Shown here piece after piece: positions 25,330 to 34,882 of a DNA stretch of 64,000 nucleotides (positions are counted from its first letter, which is position 1; each line of letters starts with the position of its first letter). This DNA is from Xanthobacter dioxanivorans (GTDB taxonomy: Bacteria > Pseudomonadota > Alphaproteobacteria > Rhizobiales > Xanthobacteraceae): NCBI RefSeq assembly GCF_016807805.1, contig NZ_CP063362.1, forward strand, positions 310,001 through 374,000. Direction: 5' to 3'. The notes beneath the pieces are model-generated. The model worked only from the letters and a program-made list of their open reading frames with translations. It was not told the DNA's origin and searched no databases. A program made the translations under genes and the position numbers.

Positions 25330-25394
25330 ACGGGCCACACCGCCAGCCCGGCCACGGCCGGCGGTGCATTAGGCTCGGCCCGATCTATATTTCC

Positions 25395-25432
25395 ATTAAA
25401 TTTATAGACAAACTTATTTGTGATCGTAGAGT
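25395..25432. promoter_or_regulatory. AT-rich promoter/operator before the first monooxygenase operon
   Basis: ATTAAATTTATA (25395-25406, core palindrome TAAATTTA 25397-25404) overlaps a plausible sigma-70 promoter on the plus strand: TAGACA at 25405-25410, 16-base spacer, TAGAGT at 25427-25432. The same TAAATTTA core occurs before the Rrf2 gene at 60373. Confidence 0.45.
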
Positions 25433-25505
25433 AGCCGGAACCGATTGGCCGGCCCCGTTTCCAACGTGAGTCACCGGCCGGTCTCCGCCCTTCGGGAGAG
25501 ACGCC

Positions 25506-26858
25506 ATGGCCCCACGCCAGCTGCACCTGAACGTCAACACCCTCAATGCCGGCTTCTACAGCTCGGCCTGGCGTGCGCCCTCGTCCGATCCCCGCGCCTA
25601 TGCCGACATCGCCCATTATGTGAAGGTCGCCCAGATCGCCGAGCGCGGCACCTTCGACGCCATCTTCCTCGCCGACGTGCCGGCCTTCTCCGACCGGCCG
25701 GACCTGCGCCCCTTCCAGGCGCTGGAGCCAACCATCGTGCTGGCCCACGTCGCCGCCGCCACCGAGCATCTGGGCCTGATCGGCACCGCCTCCACCAGCT
25801 TCAACGACCCCTACAATCTCGCCCGCCGCTTCGCCTCCCTCGACATCGCCAGCAATGGCCGGGTGGGCTGGAACATCGTCACCACCGCCGATGCCTCGGC
25901 CGCGCGCAATTTCGGCACCGACGAGCTGGAGGCCCACGCCAATCGCTACGAGCGGGCCGACGAATTCGCCGACGTGGTGACGGCCTTGTGGGACAGCTGG
26001 GAGGACGACGCCTTCGTCGGCGACAAGGGCACCGGCCACTTCATCGACACCGCCAAGGTCCACCCCATCGAGCATCGCGGCCGGCACTTCTCGGTGCGCG
26101 GGCCGCTCAACGTGCCGCGCTCGGCGCAGGGCCGGCCGGTGCTGGTGCAGGCGGGCGGATCGGCGGACGGCATCCGCCTCGCCGCGCGGCATGCGGAAGC
26201 CATCTTCTCCGTCGCCCACACGCTGGAAGAGGCGCTGGCCTTCGCCGGCTCGGTGCGCACCCAGGCCCGCACCTTCGGCCGCAACGGCGACGACATCGTG
26301 ATCCTGCCCGGCCTCGCCGCCATCATCGGCTCCACCGAGGCCGAGGCGCGCCGCCGCGAAGAGGAATTGTGGGCGCTCACCCCCGGCGACTACGGGCTGC
26401 GCCGCGTCGCCGGCATCCTCAAGGTGGACCCCGCCTCCCTCGACCTCGACGGCCCGCTGCCTGACGTGGCCCGCCCGGTAGACGGGATGCAGACCTTCTT
26501 CGACGCCTTGGTGGGCGCGGCCGACCGCGAGAAGCTCACCGTGCGCCAGCTGATCCGCCGCTTCGGCGGCTCCACCGGCCATCGCGTCATCGTCGGCACG
26601 CCGGAGGCCATCGCCGACGATATCGAGGCCTGGTTCACCGCCGGCGCCGTGGACGGCTTCAACCTGATGCCGGACGTGCTGCCCGAGGGCCTCGAAGTCT
26701 TCGTCGATCATGTGGTGCCGCTGCTGCGCAAGCGCGGCCTGTTTCGCACCCATTATTCCGGCCGAACGCTGCGGGAGCATTTCGGCCTGCCCCGCCCCGC
26801 CAGCCGCTTCGCCCCCGGCACGGCGGTCTGTGCACCGCGCATCGCCGCCGGCCGCTGA
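25506..26858 (+). CDS. LLM flavin-dependent monooxygenase (NtaA/SnaA/DszA type)
   Basis: 450 aa, the family's usual length. FMNH2-dependent monooxygenases of this group oxidise organosulfur or amine substrates and need a separate flavin reductase. Motifs include FDAIFLADVPAF, SFNDPYNLARRFASLDIASN and GRVGWNIVTTADASAARNFG. GGGAGA lies before the ATG. It heads an operon with a DszC/SfnB-like enzyme, an FAD monooxygenase and an SsuABC-like transporter, pointing to sulfonate, sulfone or thioether sulfur acquisition. The substrate cannot be read from sequence. Confidence 0.88.
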   Translation: MAPRQLHLNVNTLNAGFYSSAWRAPSSDPRAYADIAHYVKVAQIAERGTFDAIFLADVPAFSDRPDLRPFQALEPTIVLAHVAAATEHLGLIGTASTSFNDPYNLARRFASLDIASNGRVGWNIVTTADASAARNFGTDELEAHANRYERADEFADVVTALWDSWEDDAFVGDKGTGHFIDTAKVHPIEHRGRHFSVRGPLNVPRSAQGRPVLVQAGGSADGIRLAARHAEAIFSVAHTLEEALAFAGSVRTQARTFGRNGDDIVILPGLAAIIGSTEAEARRREEELWALTPGDYGLRRVAGILKVDPASLDLDGPLPDVARPVDGMQTFFDALVGAADREKLTVRQLIRRFGGSTGHRVIVGTPEAIADDIEAWFTAGAVDGFNLMPDVLPEGLEVFVDHVVPLLRKRGLFRTHYSGRTLREHFGLPRPASRFAPGTAVCAPRIAAGR

Positions 26859-26889
26859 GCTGCCCTTCATCCCGAGGATCCATCCGTCC

Positions 26890-28131
26890 ATGAGCCAGAT
26901 CGAAGACGCCTGGGGCGCCGGCCCCACCGACCGCTACGAGGAACTCGCCAGCCGGTTCCGCCCCATCTTCCGCGATATCCGCGAGAGCGCAGTGGAGCGC
27001 GAGCAGACCCACCGCCTGCCCCGCGCCGAGATCGCCGCCCTGAAGGAGGCCGGCTTCACCACCCTGCGCCTGCCCAAGGACGAAGGCGGCTTCGGCGCCA
27101 CCTTGCCCGAGCTGTTCAACCTGCTGATCGAACTGTCCGAGGCGGACAGCAACGTCACCAATGCGCTCCGCGCCCATTTCGGCTTCACCGAGGAGGTGCT
27201 GAACTCGCCCTTCAAGGACTATCGCGACCGCTGGGTGAAGCGCATCGCCGCCAAGGAGACCTCGGGCAGCGGCTTCACCGAGGGGGCGGACAATGCGGTC
27301 GGCCACTTCAACACCCGCATCGTGCGCGACGGCGACCGGCTGCGCCTCGACGGCCAGAAATTCTACACCACCGGCTCCCTCTTCGCCGACTGGATCAATC
27401 TCGGCGCCGAGGACGAGGAGGGCAATTTCATCCTCGCGCAGGTGCCCACCGGCGCGCCCGGCGTGAGCATCGTCGACGACTGGGACGGCTTCGGCCAGCA
27501 GCTCACCGCCTCGGGTACGGCCAAGTTCGACAACGTCACCCTCTCCGACGACCTCATCAATCCGCAGCGCAAGCGCTTCCGCTATTCGGTCGCCTTCTAC
27601 CAGCTCGTTCACCTCGCCACCCTCGCCGGCATCGGCCGCGCGGCGGCAGGCGACGTGGCGCGGCTCGTCTCGGTGCGCAAGCGCGTGTTCAGCCATGGCA
27701 ATGCCGACCGCGCGGGCGCCGATCCGCAGATCCTCCAGATCGTCGGCAAGGTGCGCGCCAGCGCCTACGGGGCCGGCGCGGTGGTGCTGAAGGCCGCCGA
27801 GGCCCTGCAGCGCGCCTATGACACCCGCGAGCGGGAGACCTCCGAGGGGCAGGACGTCTCGGTGGCGGTGGCGGACCTCGAAGTGAACCAGGGCGTCACG
27901 GTGGTGACCTCCCTCATCCTCGATGCCACCTCCCACCTGTTCGACGCGCTGGGCGCTTCCTCGGCGCGGCGCGGGGTGGGCCTCGACCGCCACTGGCGCA
28001 ACGCCCGCACCCTCTCCTCCCACAATCCGCGCGTCTACCGCGAGCGCATCGTCGGCGACTTCGCGGTGAACGGCACTTGGCCGCCCGGTCCCTACCGCGT
28101 CGGCGACGGCATCGCCGCCAAGGCCGGCTGA
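26890..28131 (+). CDS. DszC/SfnB-like acyl-CoA-dehydrogenase-fold monooxygenase
   Basis: 413 aa. It has the acyl-CoA dehydrogenase fold, but the C-terminal signature LDRHWRNARTLSSHNP is the one seen in DszC/SfnB flavin monooxygenases rather than true dehydrogenases. Other motifs are GFTTLRLPKDEGGFG, KFYTTGSLFADW and DWDGFGQQLTASGTAKFDNV. Located between an LLM monooxygenase and an FAD monooxygenase; likely oxidises an organosulfur substrate with reduced flavin. The paralogue at 45061 shares the signature. Confidence 0.85.
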   Translation: MSQIEDAWGAGPTDRYEELASRFRPIFRDIRESAVEREQTHRLPRAEIAALKEAGFTTLRLPKDEGGFGATLPELFNLLIELSEADSNVTNALRAHFGFTEEVLNSPFKDYRDRWVKRIAAKETSGSGFTEGADNAVGHFNTRIVRDGDRLRLDGQKFYTTGSLFADWINLGAEDEEGNFILAQVPTGAPGVSIVDDWDGFGQQLTASGTAKFDNVTLSDDLINPQRKRFRYSVAFYQLVHLATLAGIGRAAAGDVARLVSVRKRVFSHGNADRAGADPQILQIVGKVRASAYGAGAVVLKAAEALQRAYDTRERETSEGQDVSVAVADLEVNQGVTVVTSLILDATSHLFDALGASSARRGVGLDRHWRNARTLSSHNPRVYRERIVGDFAVNGTWPPGPYRVGDGIAAKAG

Positions 28132-28160
28132 CCGCTCCTCCTCCGTCACGGGACAAGACC

Positions 28161-29633
28161 ATGACCACGCCCGCCACCCCCGACATCAACGCCCTCGCCC
28201 GCCTCGCGGCGCAGGCCGAGGCCGACCTCGCCCGCATCGGCGAGACCGGCACGGACTGGGTGCCTCCAGCCGAGGGCATCGACCACAATGTGGTGGTGGT
28301 GGGCGCCGGCCAGAGCGGCCTTTCCGCCGCCTTCGGCCTTCGGCGCGCCGGCATAGGCCGCGTCAGCGTCGTCGATGCCGCGCCGGCTGGCCAAGAGGGC
28401 ATCTGGCGCGGCCCCGCGCGCATGACCATCCTGCGCACCCCCAAGGTGCCGCCAGGCCCGGAGCTGGGCCTGCCCAGCCTCTCCTTCCAGGCCTGGTACG
28501 AGGCGGCCTATGGCGTCGAGGCCTATGCCGCGCTGCCGACCGTGCCGCGCGAGATCTGGGCGGACTATGTGGCGTGGTTCCGCTCGGCGTCCGCCGTCGA
28601 GGTGCGCAATGGCGTCACCCTGGCGCGGGTGGAGCCGCAGGAGGGGCGGCGAAAGGAAGGGGGGCTGCGGCTCCACTTCACGGCGGAGGGCAAGACCTTC
28701 ACCGAGACCACCCGCAAGCTGGTGCTGGCCACCGGCATCGCCGGCTCGGGCGGCCCCTTCATTCCCGACGTGGTGGCGGGCCTGCCCGGCCATCTCTACG
28801 CCCACACCCACGCCTTCGACCCGAAAGCCCTCGCCGGCCAGCGCGTCGCCATCCTCGGCTCGGCGGCCTCCGCCTTCGATGCGGCGGGCGCGCTGCTGGA
28901 GGCTGGCGCGGGGGCGGTGGACCTGTTCTCCCGCGGCGCGGACCTCGCCCGCGGCTCGGCCATGAAGCCGTTCGGCTTCTTCGGCGCGTGGGAGCATTTC
29001 CATGCGCTGCCCGATGCCGACCGCTGGGCGGTGATGGCCCATTTCCGCCGCCGCGCCTCCTTCCCGCCACCGGCGGCGGTGAAGCGGGCGGTGGCCCATG
29101 CCAACTTCCGCATCCACCTCGATGCCGGCTGGCGCGCGGCCGCGCCCCACGGGGACGGCGTGCGCATCACGCTCAATTCTGGCGCGACCTTCGACGCCGA
29201 TTTCATCCTGCTCGGCACTGGCTATCAGGCCGATGCGCGGCTCTATCCGCCCTTCGCCGATTTCGCCCCCGCCATCGCCCGCTGGTCGGACAAGGTGGCG
29301 GTGGACGAGGCCGACGCCGTGCTCGCCAGCGCGCCCTATCTCGGCCCGGCCTTCGAACTGGTGGAAAGCGAGCCGGGCGCCGCGCCCTTCCTCACCGACA
29401 TCCATTTCCTCGCCTTCTCGGCCATGACCAGCACCGGCCGGCCGGTGGGCGACATTGCGAGCCTGCACCACAACATCCCGCGCGCGGTGGCCGCCATCGG
29501 CCGCGACCTGTTCGTCGCCGACCGCGCGAAGCACCTCGCCCGCTTCCTCGCCCCGGTGGGCACCGACGACCTGTCGCGCGACCTCTATGCCGGCGCGCTC
29601 ACCGCCGGCGACACCCTGGCCGCCGCCGAATGA
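28161..29633 (+). CDS. FAD/NAD(P)-binding monooxygenase
   Basis: 490 aa. FAD-binding GAGQSG at 48-53 (VVVVGAGQSGLSAAFGLRRAG), and a second, degenerate dinucleotide motif ILGSAASAFDAAGALLEAG. Overall layout is that of flavin-containing/Baeyer-Villiger-like monooxygenases, with an ATG (ATGIAG) hinge. It may oxygenate a sulfur compound or an aldehyde product of the neighbouring enzymes. The exact reaction is not inferable. 40 bp separate it from the ssuC-like gene. Confidence 0.82.
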   Translation: MTTPATPDINALARLAAQAEADLARIGETGTDWVPPAEGIDHNVVVVGAGQSGLSAAFGLRRAGIGRVSVVDAAPAGQEGIWRGPARMTILRTPKVPPGPELGLPSLSFQAWYEAAYGVEAYAALPTVPREIWADYVAWFRSASAVEVRNGVTLARVEPQEGRRKEGGLRLHFTAEGKTFTETTRKLVLATGIAGSGGPFIPDVVAGLPGHLYAHTHAFDPKALAGQRVAILGSAASAFDAAGALLEAGAGAVDLFSRGADLARGSAMKPFGFFGAWEHFHALPDADRWAVMAHFRRRASFPPPAAVKRAVAHANFRIHLDAGWRAAAPHGDGVRITLNSGATFDADFILLGTGYQADARLYPPFADFAPAIARWSDKVAVDEADAVLASAPYLGPAFELVESEPGAAPFLTDIHFLAFSAMTSTGRPVGDIASLHHNIPRAVAAIGRDLFVADRAKHLARFLAPVGTDDLSRDLYAGALTAGDTLAAAE

Positions 29634-29673
29634 GCCGCCACCTGCCCTCACCCATTCGCTCCGGGAAACCGAG

Positions 29674-30564
29674 ATGACCGTCCAGCAGCCCGCGCCCACC
29701 TTCCTCGCCTCCGGCGCCGGACAACCGCCTCGGGGCGTCAAGCTCGATCTGGTGGACCTGAGCCCGCGTGCCGGGCAGACGCTCGCCCGCTCGCGCTTCA
29801 GCAAGAGCGCACGCTTCGCCTCCCGCGCGCTGGTGCCGGCTTTGCTGCTCGCCGTCTGGCAGGCGAGTTCCAATTTCGGCCTCGTCGCGCCGGAGGTGCT
29901 GCCCTCCCCGGCCGAGATCATCGCCGCCTATGCGGAGCTGATCCGCACCGGCGAACTCCAGGCCGCCATTCCCGCCTCCCTCGCCCGCGCGCTGACGGGG
30001 CTGGCGCTGGGGGCGAGCGTCGGGCTGGTACTGGGCCTCTTCGCCGGCCTGTGGCGGGTGGGCGAGGAGCTGTTCGACGCGCCCTTGCAGATGCTGCGGA
30101 CCATCCCGTTCATCGCCATGATCCCGCTCTTCATCATCTGGTTCGGCATCGGCGAGCAGGCGAAGATCGCGCTCATCTTCGGCGCCACCATCTTCCCGGT
30201 CTATCTCAACACCTATTCCGGCGTGCGCGGGGTGGACCAGAAGCTGATCGAGGCGGCGCGGGTGTTCGGCCTCTCCCATGGCCGCATCGCCACCCGCGTC
30301 ATCATCCCCACCGCTTTGCCCTCCATTCTCGTCGGGCTGCGTTTCGCCGCCGGCGTGTCGCTGCTGGCTCTGGTGGCGGCGGAGCAGATCAACGCGCGCT
30401 CAGGCATCGGCCTCATCCTCATCAACGCCAACCAGAACCAGCGCACCGACATCATCATCGCCGGCATCATCGTCTACGCCCTGCTCGGCATCGCCATCGA
30501 CCTCGTGATGCGTGTTGTGGAACGCCTCGCACTGCCCTGGAGGCCCAGCCTTGTCCTTGCATAG
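29674..30564 (+). CDS. SsuC-like ABC transporter permease
   Basis: 296 aa with about six membrane helices and the BPD-transport EAA loop (EAARVFGLSHGRIATRVIIP), as in SsuC/TauC/NrtB permeases. The N-terminal 45 residues are an extra cytoplasmic extension (FLASGAGQPPRGVKLDLVDL). The ATPase gene overlaps its end by 14 bases. Likely imports sulfonates or related organosulfur anions with the binding proteins downstream. Confidence 0.9.
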   Translation: MTVQQPAPTFLASGAGQPPRGVKLDLVDLSPRAGQTLARSRFSKSARFASRALVPALLLAVWQASSNFGLVAPEVLPSPAEIIAAYAELIRTGELQAAIPASLARALTGLALGASVGLVLGLFAGLWRVGEELFDAPLQMLRTIPFIAMIPLFIIWFGIGEQAKIALIFGATIFPVYLNTYSGVRGVDQKLIEAARVFGLSHGRIATRVIIPTALPSILVGLRFAAGVSLLALVAAEQINARSGIGLILINANQNQRTDIIIAGIIVYALLGIAIDLVMRVVERLALPWRPSLVLA

Positions 30565-31348
30565 CTCCTCTCCCACCGAGGCCGTCGCCCTCGCCGGCCT
30601 CGACCTCGCCGCTCCCAAAACGCTGGCCCAGCCCGTGGCCGTGCGCCTCGAAGGCGTGCGCCGGGTGTTCGGCTCCCGCGCGGTGCTGGACGGCATCGAC
30701 CTCGAGGTCCGACGCGGCGAGTTCGTCTCCTTGCTCGGTCCCTCCGGCACCGGCAAGACGACGCTCCTGCGCATCCTCGCCGGGCTCGACCGGGCCGATG
30801 GCGGGCGCGTGGAAGTCGCCTCCGCCCGCTCCGTGGTATTCCAGGAGCCGCGGCTCGTGCCCGCCAAGCGCGTCTGGCAGAACGTGGTGCTCGGCCATGT
30901 GCAGAACCGCGTCACCCGCCGCCTCGCTGCCGCCGCGCTGGAGGAGGTGGGCCTCGGCCGCCACGTGGACGTGTGGCCCAAGACGCTGTCCGGCGGCGAG
31001 GCGCAGCGCGTGGCGCTCGCCCGCGCTCTGGCCGGCGAGCCCAACCTGCTGCTGCTGGACGAGCCCTTCGCCGCGCTCGACGCGCTGACCCGCATCCGCA
31101 TGCACGATCTCGTCGCCCAGCTCTGGCGGCGCCACCTGCCGGCGGTGGTGCTCGTCACCCACGATGTGGACGAGGCCATCCTCATGTCCGACCGGGTGAT
31201 CGTCCTGTCCGGCGGCGGCATCCGCTTCGATGCCCGCGTGCCGCTGGAACGTCCGCGCAAACGTGGCGACGCCGGCTTCACCGCGCTGCGCGCCCGACTC
31301 CTCGCCGAGCTGGGCGTCGCCTCCCCCGAGGCCGGCGGCCACGCCTGA
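30551..31348 (+). CDS. SsuB-like ABC transporter ATPase
   Basis: 265 aa. Walker A GPSGTGKT at 63-70, signature LSGGEAQRVALARAL, Walker B LLLLDEPFAALD. The TTG at 30551 is the likely start: GGAGG at 30539-30543 lies 7 bases upstream and the gene overlaps the permease stop. It energises the SsuC-like permease. Confidence 0.9.
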   Translation: MSLHSSSPTEAVALAGLDLAAPKTLAQPVAVRLEGVRRVFGSRAVLDGIDLEVRRGEFVSLLGPSGTGKTTLLRILAGLDRADGGRVEVASARSVVFQEPRLVPAKRVWQNVVLGHVQNRVTRRLAAAALEEVGLGRHVDVWPKTLSGGEAQRVALARALAGEPNLLLLDEPFAALDALTRIRMHDLVAQLWRRHLPAVVLVTHDVDEAILMSDRVIVLSGGGIRFDARVPLERPRKRGDAGFTALRARLLAELGVASPEAGGHA

Positions 31349-31383
31349 CCCCTTCCCCAGTTTCAGAGTTGGAGCCTTTCCCA

Positions 31384-32400
31384 GTGACCTCTTCCCTGCG
31401 TCCCACCCGCCGCCATCTGCTTGCCGCCGGCGCCGCCTTCGCCGCCTTCCTTGCCGCCTCCGCCGCGTCCGCTGAGGAGCGCGTGAAGCTGCTGATCGGC
31501 TACCAGGACCTCACCGTGCCCTCCACCGTCACCGCCTCCAAGGTGCTGGAAGGCGCGCCCTATGACGTGGAATGGGTGATCCTGCCCGGCCCGGCGGCGC
31601 AGCTCTCGGCGCTCTATTCCAAGAACATCGATGTGGGCCACATGGGCGATACCTCGCTCATCATCGAGCAGGGCAAGGCCAAGGACGAGTGGGTGGAGGG
31701 CAATCCCCCGCTGCAGATCATCGCCGGCTGGCGCGCCAATGACGGCAAGTATCCGCCCATCGTCACCGTGGTGCGCACGGACGCCAAGATCGACACGCTG
31801 GCCGACCTGCGCGGCAAGAAGTGGTCGTACAATTTCGGCGGCTTCAACTATCTGCAATATGTGCTGACCGGCCTGAAGGCGGGGCTCACGCCGAAGGATT
31901 ACGAGGCAGTGCAGCTCGGCGACCAGAATGCCTCCGCCGCCGCCTTCAACTCCGGCCGGGTGGACGCCTTTTCCGGCTCCATCGCGCCCGTGGGTGAATC
32001 CATCGAAAAGGGCACGGCCCGCGTCCTCATCACCAGCGACGAGCTGGAGATCCCCGCCCTCAACGTCTTCACCGCCCGCGGCGACGTGTTGAAGGACCCG
32101 GCGAAGCGCGCTGCCTTGGCGGATTTCCTCGCCCGCGTGCGCACCCACTGGACCTGGTATGCGGACCATCTCGACGAGGTGCAGAAGCTCTATGAGGAGA
32201 AGGTGAAGCAGACCCCGGCGCGGGCGAAGCTCACCACCCTCTACCAGAAGGCCACCTTCCAGCCCCTCGACGACAAGCTGGTCGCCCGCGAGCAGAAGAT
32301 CGCCGACATCCTCACCGAAGCCGGCGGCATCCCGAAGAAGATCAACGTAAACGTGGAGTTCTACCGCGGCTTCAATTCCTCCACCGTCGGCGGCAACTGA
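31384..32400 (+). CDS. SsuA-like substrate-binding protein 1
   Basis: 338 aa periplasmic protein. The N-terminus RPTRRHLLAAGAAFAAFLAA is a twin-arginine-type signal. The mature part starts ERVKLLIGYQDL, the SsuA/TauA fold (VGHMGDTSLIIEQGKA, LQIIAGWRAN). GTG 31384 follows GGAG. It is followed at once by a clear paralogue, so one transporter core appears to be served by two binding proteins. Confidence 0.88.
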   Translation: MTSSLRPTRRHLLAAGAAFAAFLAASAASAEERVKLLIGYQDLTVPSTVTASKVLEGAPYDVEWVILPGPAAQLSALYSKNIDVGHMGDTSLIIEQGKAKDEWVEGNPPLQIIAGWRANDGKYPPIVTVVRTDAKIDTLADLRGKKWSYNFGGFNYLQYVLTGLKAGLTPKDYEAVQLGDQNASAAAFNSGRVDAFSGSIAPVGESIEKGTARVLITSDELEIPALNVFTARGDVLKDPAKRAALADFLARVRTHWTWYADHLDEVQKLYEEKVKQTPARAKLTTLYQKATFQPLDDKLVAREQKIADILTEAGGIPKKINVNVEFYRGFNSSTVGGN

Positions 32401-32424
32401 GCGGTGCGGAACGGGAGACGACAC

Positions 32425-33444
32425 ATGGCAGCCTCTCCTCCGCCTGCCGCCGGCCGGCTCTCGCGGCGAACCCTTCTCGCCGCGACGGGCGCACTCATTC
32501 TCCCCGGCCTCGGTGCCGGTCGGGCGGGGGCGGCGGATGCCAGCCTCAAGGTTGGCTATCAGGACTCGACCCTGCCCGAGCTGGCCCGCGCATCGGGCGT
32601 GTTCGAGGGAGCGCCCTACACGGTGGAATGGGTCGTGCTGCCCGGCCCCGCCGCCCAGCTCACCGCCGCCTATTCCAGGGCCATCGACCTCGCCCATCTC
32701 GGCGACACCTCGCTCATCATCGAGCAGGGCAAGTCCGCCGATGGCTGGGCGGGCGGGCCGCCGCTCCAGATCATCGCCGGCTGGCGCAATCTCGACGCGC
32801 GCTATCCGCGCATCGTCACCGCCGTGCGCACCCGCACCGGAGCCAAGACGGCGCCCGAGCTGAAGGGCCTCAAATGGGGCTTCAATTTCGGCGGCCTCAA
32901 CTACGTGCAGTACCTCCTCGCCCGCCGGGCCGGCGGCCTCACCGCCGCCGACATCGACCCCATCCAGTTCGGCGATGGCAATGCCGCCGCCACCGCCTTC
33001 AATGCCGACCATGTGGACGTCTATTCCGGCCTCGGCGCGCTGGTGGGCGAAGCGGTGGAAAAGGGCCAGGCGCGCATCGTGCTGACCAGCGACGACCTCG
33101 ACATTCCCGCGCTCGGCGTGTTCGCCGCCCGCACGGACGCCATCGCCGATCCCGCCCGCCGCGCCGTGCTGCAGGATTTCGTCGGCCGGCTGGCCCGCTA
33201 TTTCGCCTGGTATGCGGACAATCTGGATGCCGCCGAGCGCATCTACATCGACAGGGTGAAGCAGAGCCCCGCCCGCGCCCGCTATTACGTGGAATTCGGC
33301 AAGGCCCGGCTGCGCCCCATCGATGCCGAGCTGATCCGCCGCGAGCAGAAGATCGCCGACGCGCTGCTGGAGGCCGGCGCCATTCCACGCACCATCGATG
33401 TCTCGTCCGAGTTCAACACCACCTTCAACGCCGCCGTGAACTAA
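32425..33444 (+). CDS. SsuA-like substrate-binding protein 2
   Basis: 339 aa, paralogous to the preceding gene along its whole length (LPGPAAQL, HLGDTSLIIEQGKS, LQIIAGWRNLDARYPRIV). It has its own twin-arginine signal (RLSRRTLLAATGALILPGLG). ATG 32425 follows GGGAG by 7 bases; a GTG at 32404 is in frame. The two copies differ most in the ligand-pocket half (VQYLLARRAGGLTAADIDPI versus LQYVLTGLKAGLTPKDYEAV), which suggests different substrate range. Confidence 0.87.
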   Translation: MAASPPPAAGRLSRRTLLAATGALILPGLGAGRAGAADASLKVGYQDSTLPELARASGVFEGAPYTVEWVVLPGPAAQLTAAYSRAIDLAHLGDTSLIIEQGKSADGWAGGPPLQIIAGWRNLDARYPRIVTAVRTRTGAKTAPELKGLKWGFNFGGLNYVQYLLARRAGGLTAADIDPIQFGDGNAAATAFNADHVDVYSGLGALVGEAVEKGQARIVLTSDDLDIPALGVFAARTDAIADPARRAVLQDFVGRLARYFAWYADNLDAAERIYIDRVKQSPARARYYVEFGKARLRPIDAELIRREQKIADALLEAGAIPRTIDVSSEFNTTFNAAVN

Positions 33445-33461
33445 ACGGCGCCGGAGGGACC

Positions 33462-34844
33462 ATGAACGTCTCCGTCAGCCCGAAGGCGGCCGCGGTGCGC
33501 GCCGACGTCACTGCCGCCGTGGTGCAGGCGACCCAGCGCATCCGGTTCGACGATATCCCCGCGCGCACCATCGCCACCACCAAGCGCGTGCTGCTCGATA
33601 CGCTGGCGGTCGCCTGGGCAGCGGCGGATGCGGCCGGCGTCAATGCGGCGCGGGCGCTCGCGCTGCGCGGCGCGCCGGGCCATGCCAGCCTGTGGGGTGA
33701 GGGCGAGACCCGGCGGGAGCCCTCCGCCGCCGCCTTCTACAACGGCACGCTCGCGGCAGCGCTCGATTTCGACAGCCTTGCCGGCTTCGTCCATGCCGAT
33801 ATCATCGTCGCCCCCGCTGCGCTCGCCGTCGCCGAGCAGCAGCGGCGCAACGGGCGGGAGCTTCTCGCCGCCCTCACCCTTGGCAACGAACTGGTGGTGC
33901 GGCTGGCGGCGGCGACGCGCACCAACCGGGGCTTCTTCCACACCTCCATCGCCGGCGTGTTCGGCGCCGCGCTCGCCGCCGCCCGCCTGCGCGGGCTGGA
34001 TGCGGACCGCACCCACAATGCCCTCGGCATCGCCTTGTGCCACGCAGGCGGGACCCAGCAGAGCCACGTGGAGCAGCGCCTCACCAAGCGCCTGCAATCG
34101 GCCTTCGCCGCGCGCGACGGCATCATTTCCGCCGATCTCGCGGCGCTGGGCACCACCGGCCCGCGCGCCGCCTTCGAGGGACCGTTCGGCCTGTTCGCCT
34201 TGTTCGAGGAGGGACGGCCGGAAGAGGTGCTGGACGGGCTCGGCCGGCGCTTCCTTATGGAAGAGACCGCGCTCAAGCGCTTTCCCGCCTGCGGCTGCAG
34301 CCATGCGGCGCTTGCCGCGGCGCTGGAGATCGTCGCCCGCCACGGCATCACCGGCGAAGATGTGGCGCGGGGCGAGATCGTGCTGACGCCCTACATGGCA
34401 CGCCTCGTGGGCGGCGCCTTCGCGCCCGAGGCCAATCCGCAGGTGACGGGCCAGTTCAACGTGCGCTACGGCGTCGCCGCTGTCCTCGCGCGAGGCGGCT
34501 TCGGCCTTGCCGACATCGAGCCGGCGGCGGTGCTCGACCCCGCCATCCGGCCACTGGTGGACCGCCTGTCCGTTCGGGTGGACGAGAGCCGCACCGGCAC
34601 CTTCGCCCCAGCGGATGTCACCATCGAGACCCACGACGGCCGCCGCCTGTCCCATCGCGTGGAGGCCGTGCCCGGCAGCCCCGAGGCGCCGCTGGGCGAG
34701 GACGAGATCCACGCCAAGCTGGTCGCGGCCTTCGGCTATGGCCGCAACGAGCTACCGCCGGCCCGCATCGAGGCACTGGTGCAGCGCATCCACCGGCTGG
34801 AAGGGGTGGACGACGTCTCCATCCTCTTCGACCAGGTGCTGTGA
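33462..34844 (+). CDS. MmgE/PrpD-family protein
   Basis: 460 aa, the normal length for the 2-methylcitrate dehydratase/MmgE fold. Motifs include FYNGTLAAALDFDSLAGFVH, NRGFFHTSIAGVFGAALAAA and KRFPACGCSHAALAAALEI. Members dehydrate or isomerise carboxylic acids. No propionate genes are nearby, so a role on a carboxylated organosulfur or decarboxylation product is likelier, but this is inference. GGAGGG precedes the ATG. Confidence 0.85.
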   Translation: MNVSVSPKAAAVRADVTAAVVQATQRIRFDDIPARTIATTKRVLLDTLAVAWAAADAAGVNAARALALRGAPGHASLWGEGETRREPSAAAFYNGTLAAALDFDSLAGFVHADIIVAPAALAVAEQQRRNGRELLAALTLGNELVVRLAAATRTNRGFFHTSIAGVFGAALAAARLRGLDADRTHNALGIALCHAGGTQQSHVEQRLTKRLQSAFAARDGIISADLAALGTTGPRAAFEGPFGLFALFEEGRPEEVLDGLGRRFLMEETALKRFPACGCSHAALAAALEIVARHGITGEDVARGEIVLTPYMARLVGGAFAPEANPQVTGQFNVRYGVAAVLARGGFGLADIEPAAVLDPAIRPLVDRLSVRVDESRTGTFAPADVTIETHDGRRLSHRVEAVPGSPEAPLGEDEIHAKLVAAFGYGRNELPPARIEALVQRIHRLEGVDDVSILFDQVL

Positions 34845-34882
34845 GCGGAACGCTCCTCCCCCTCCCTTCCAACGAGGCCTCC

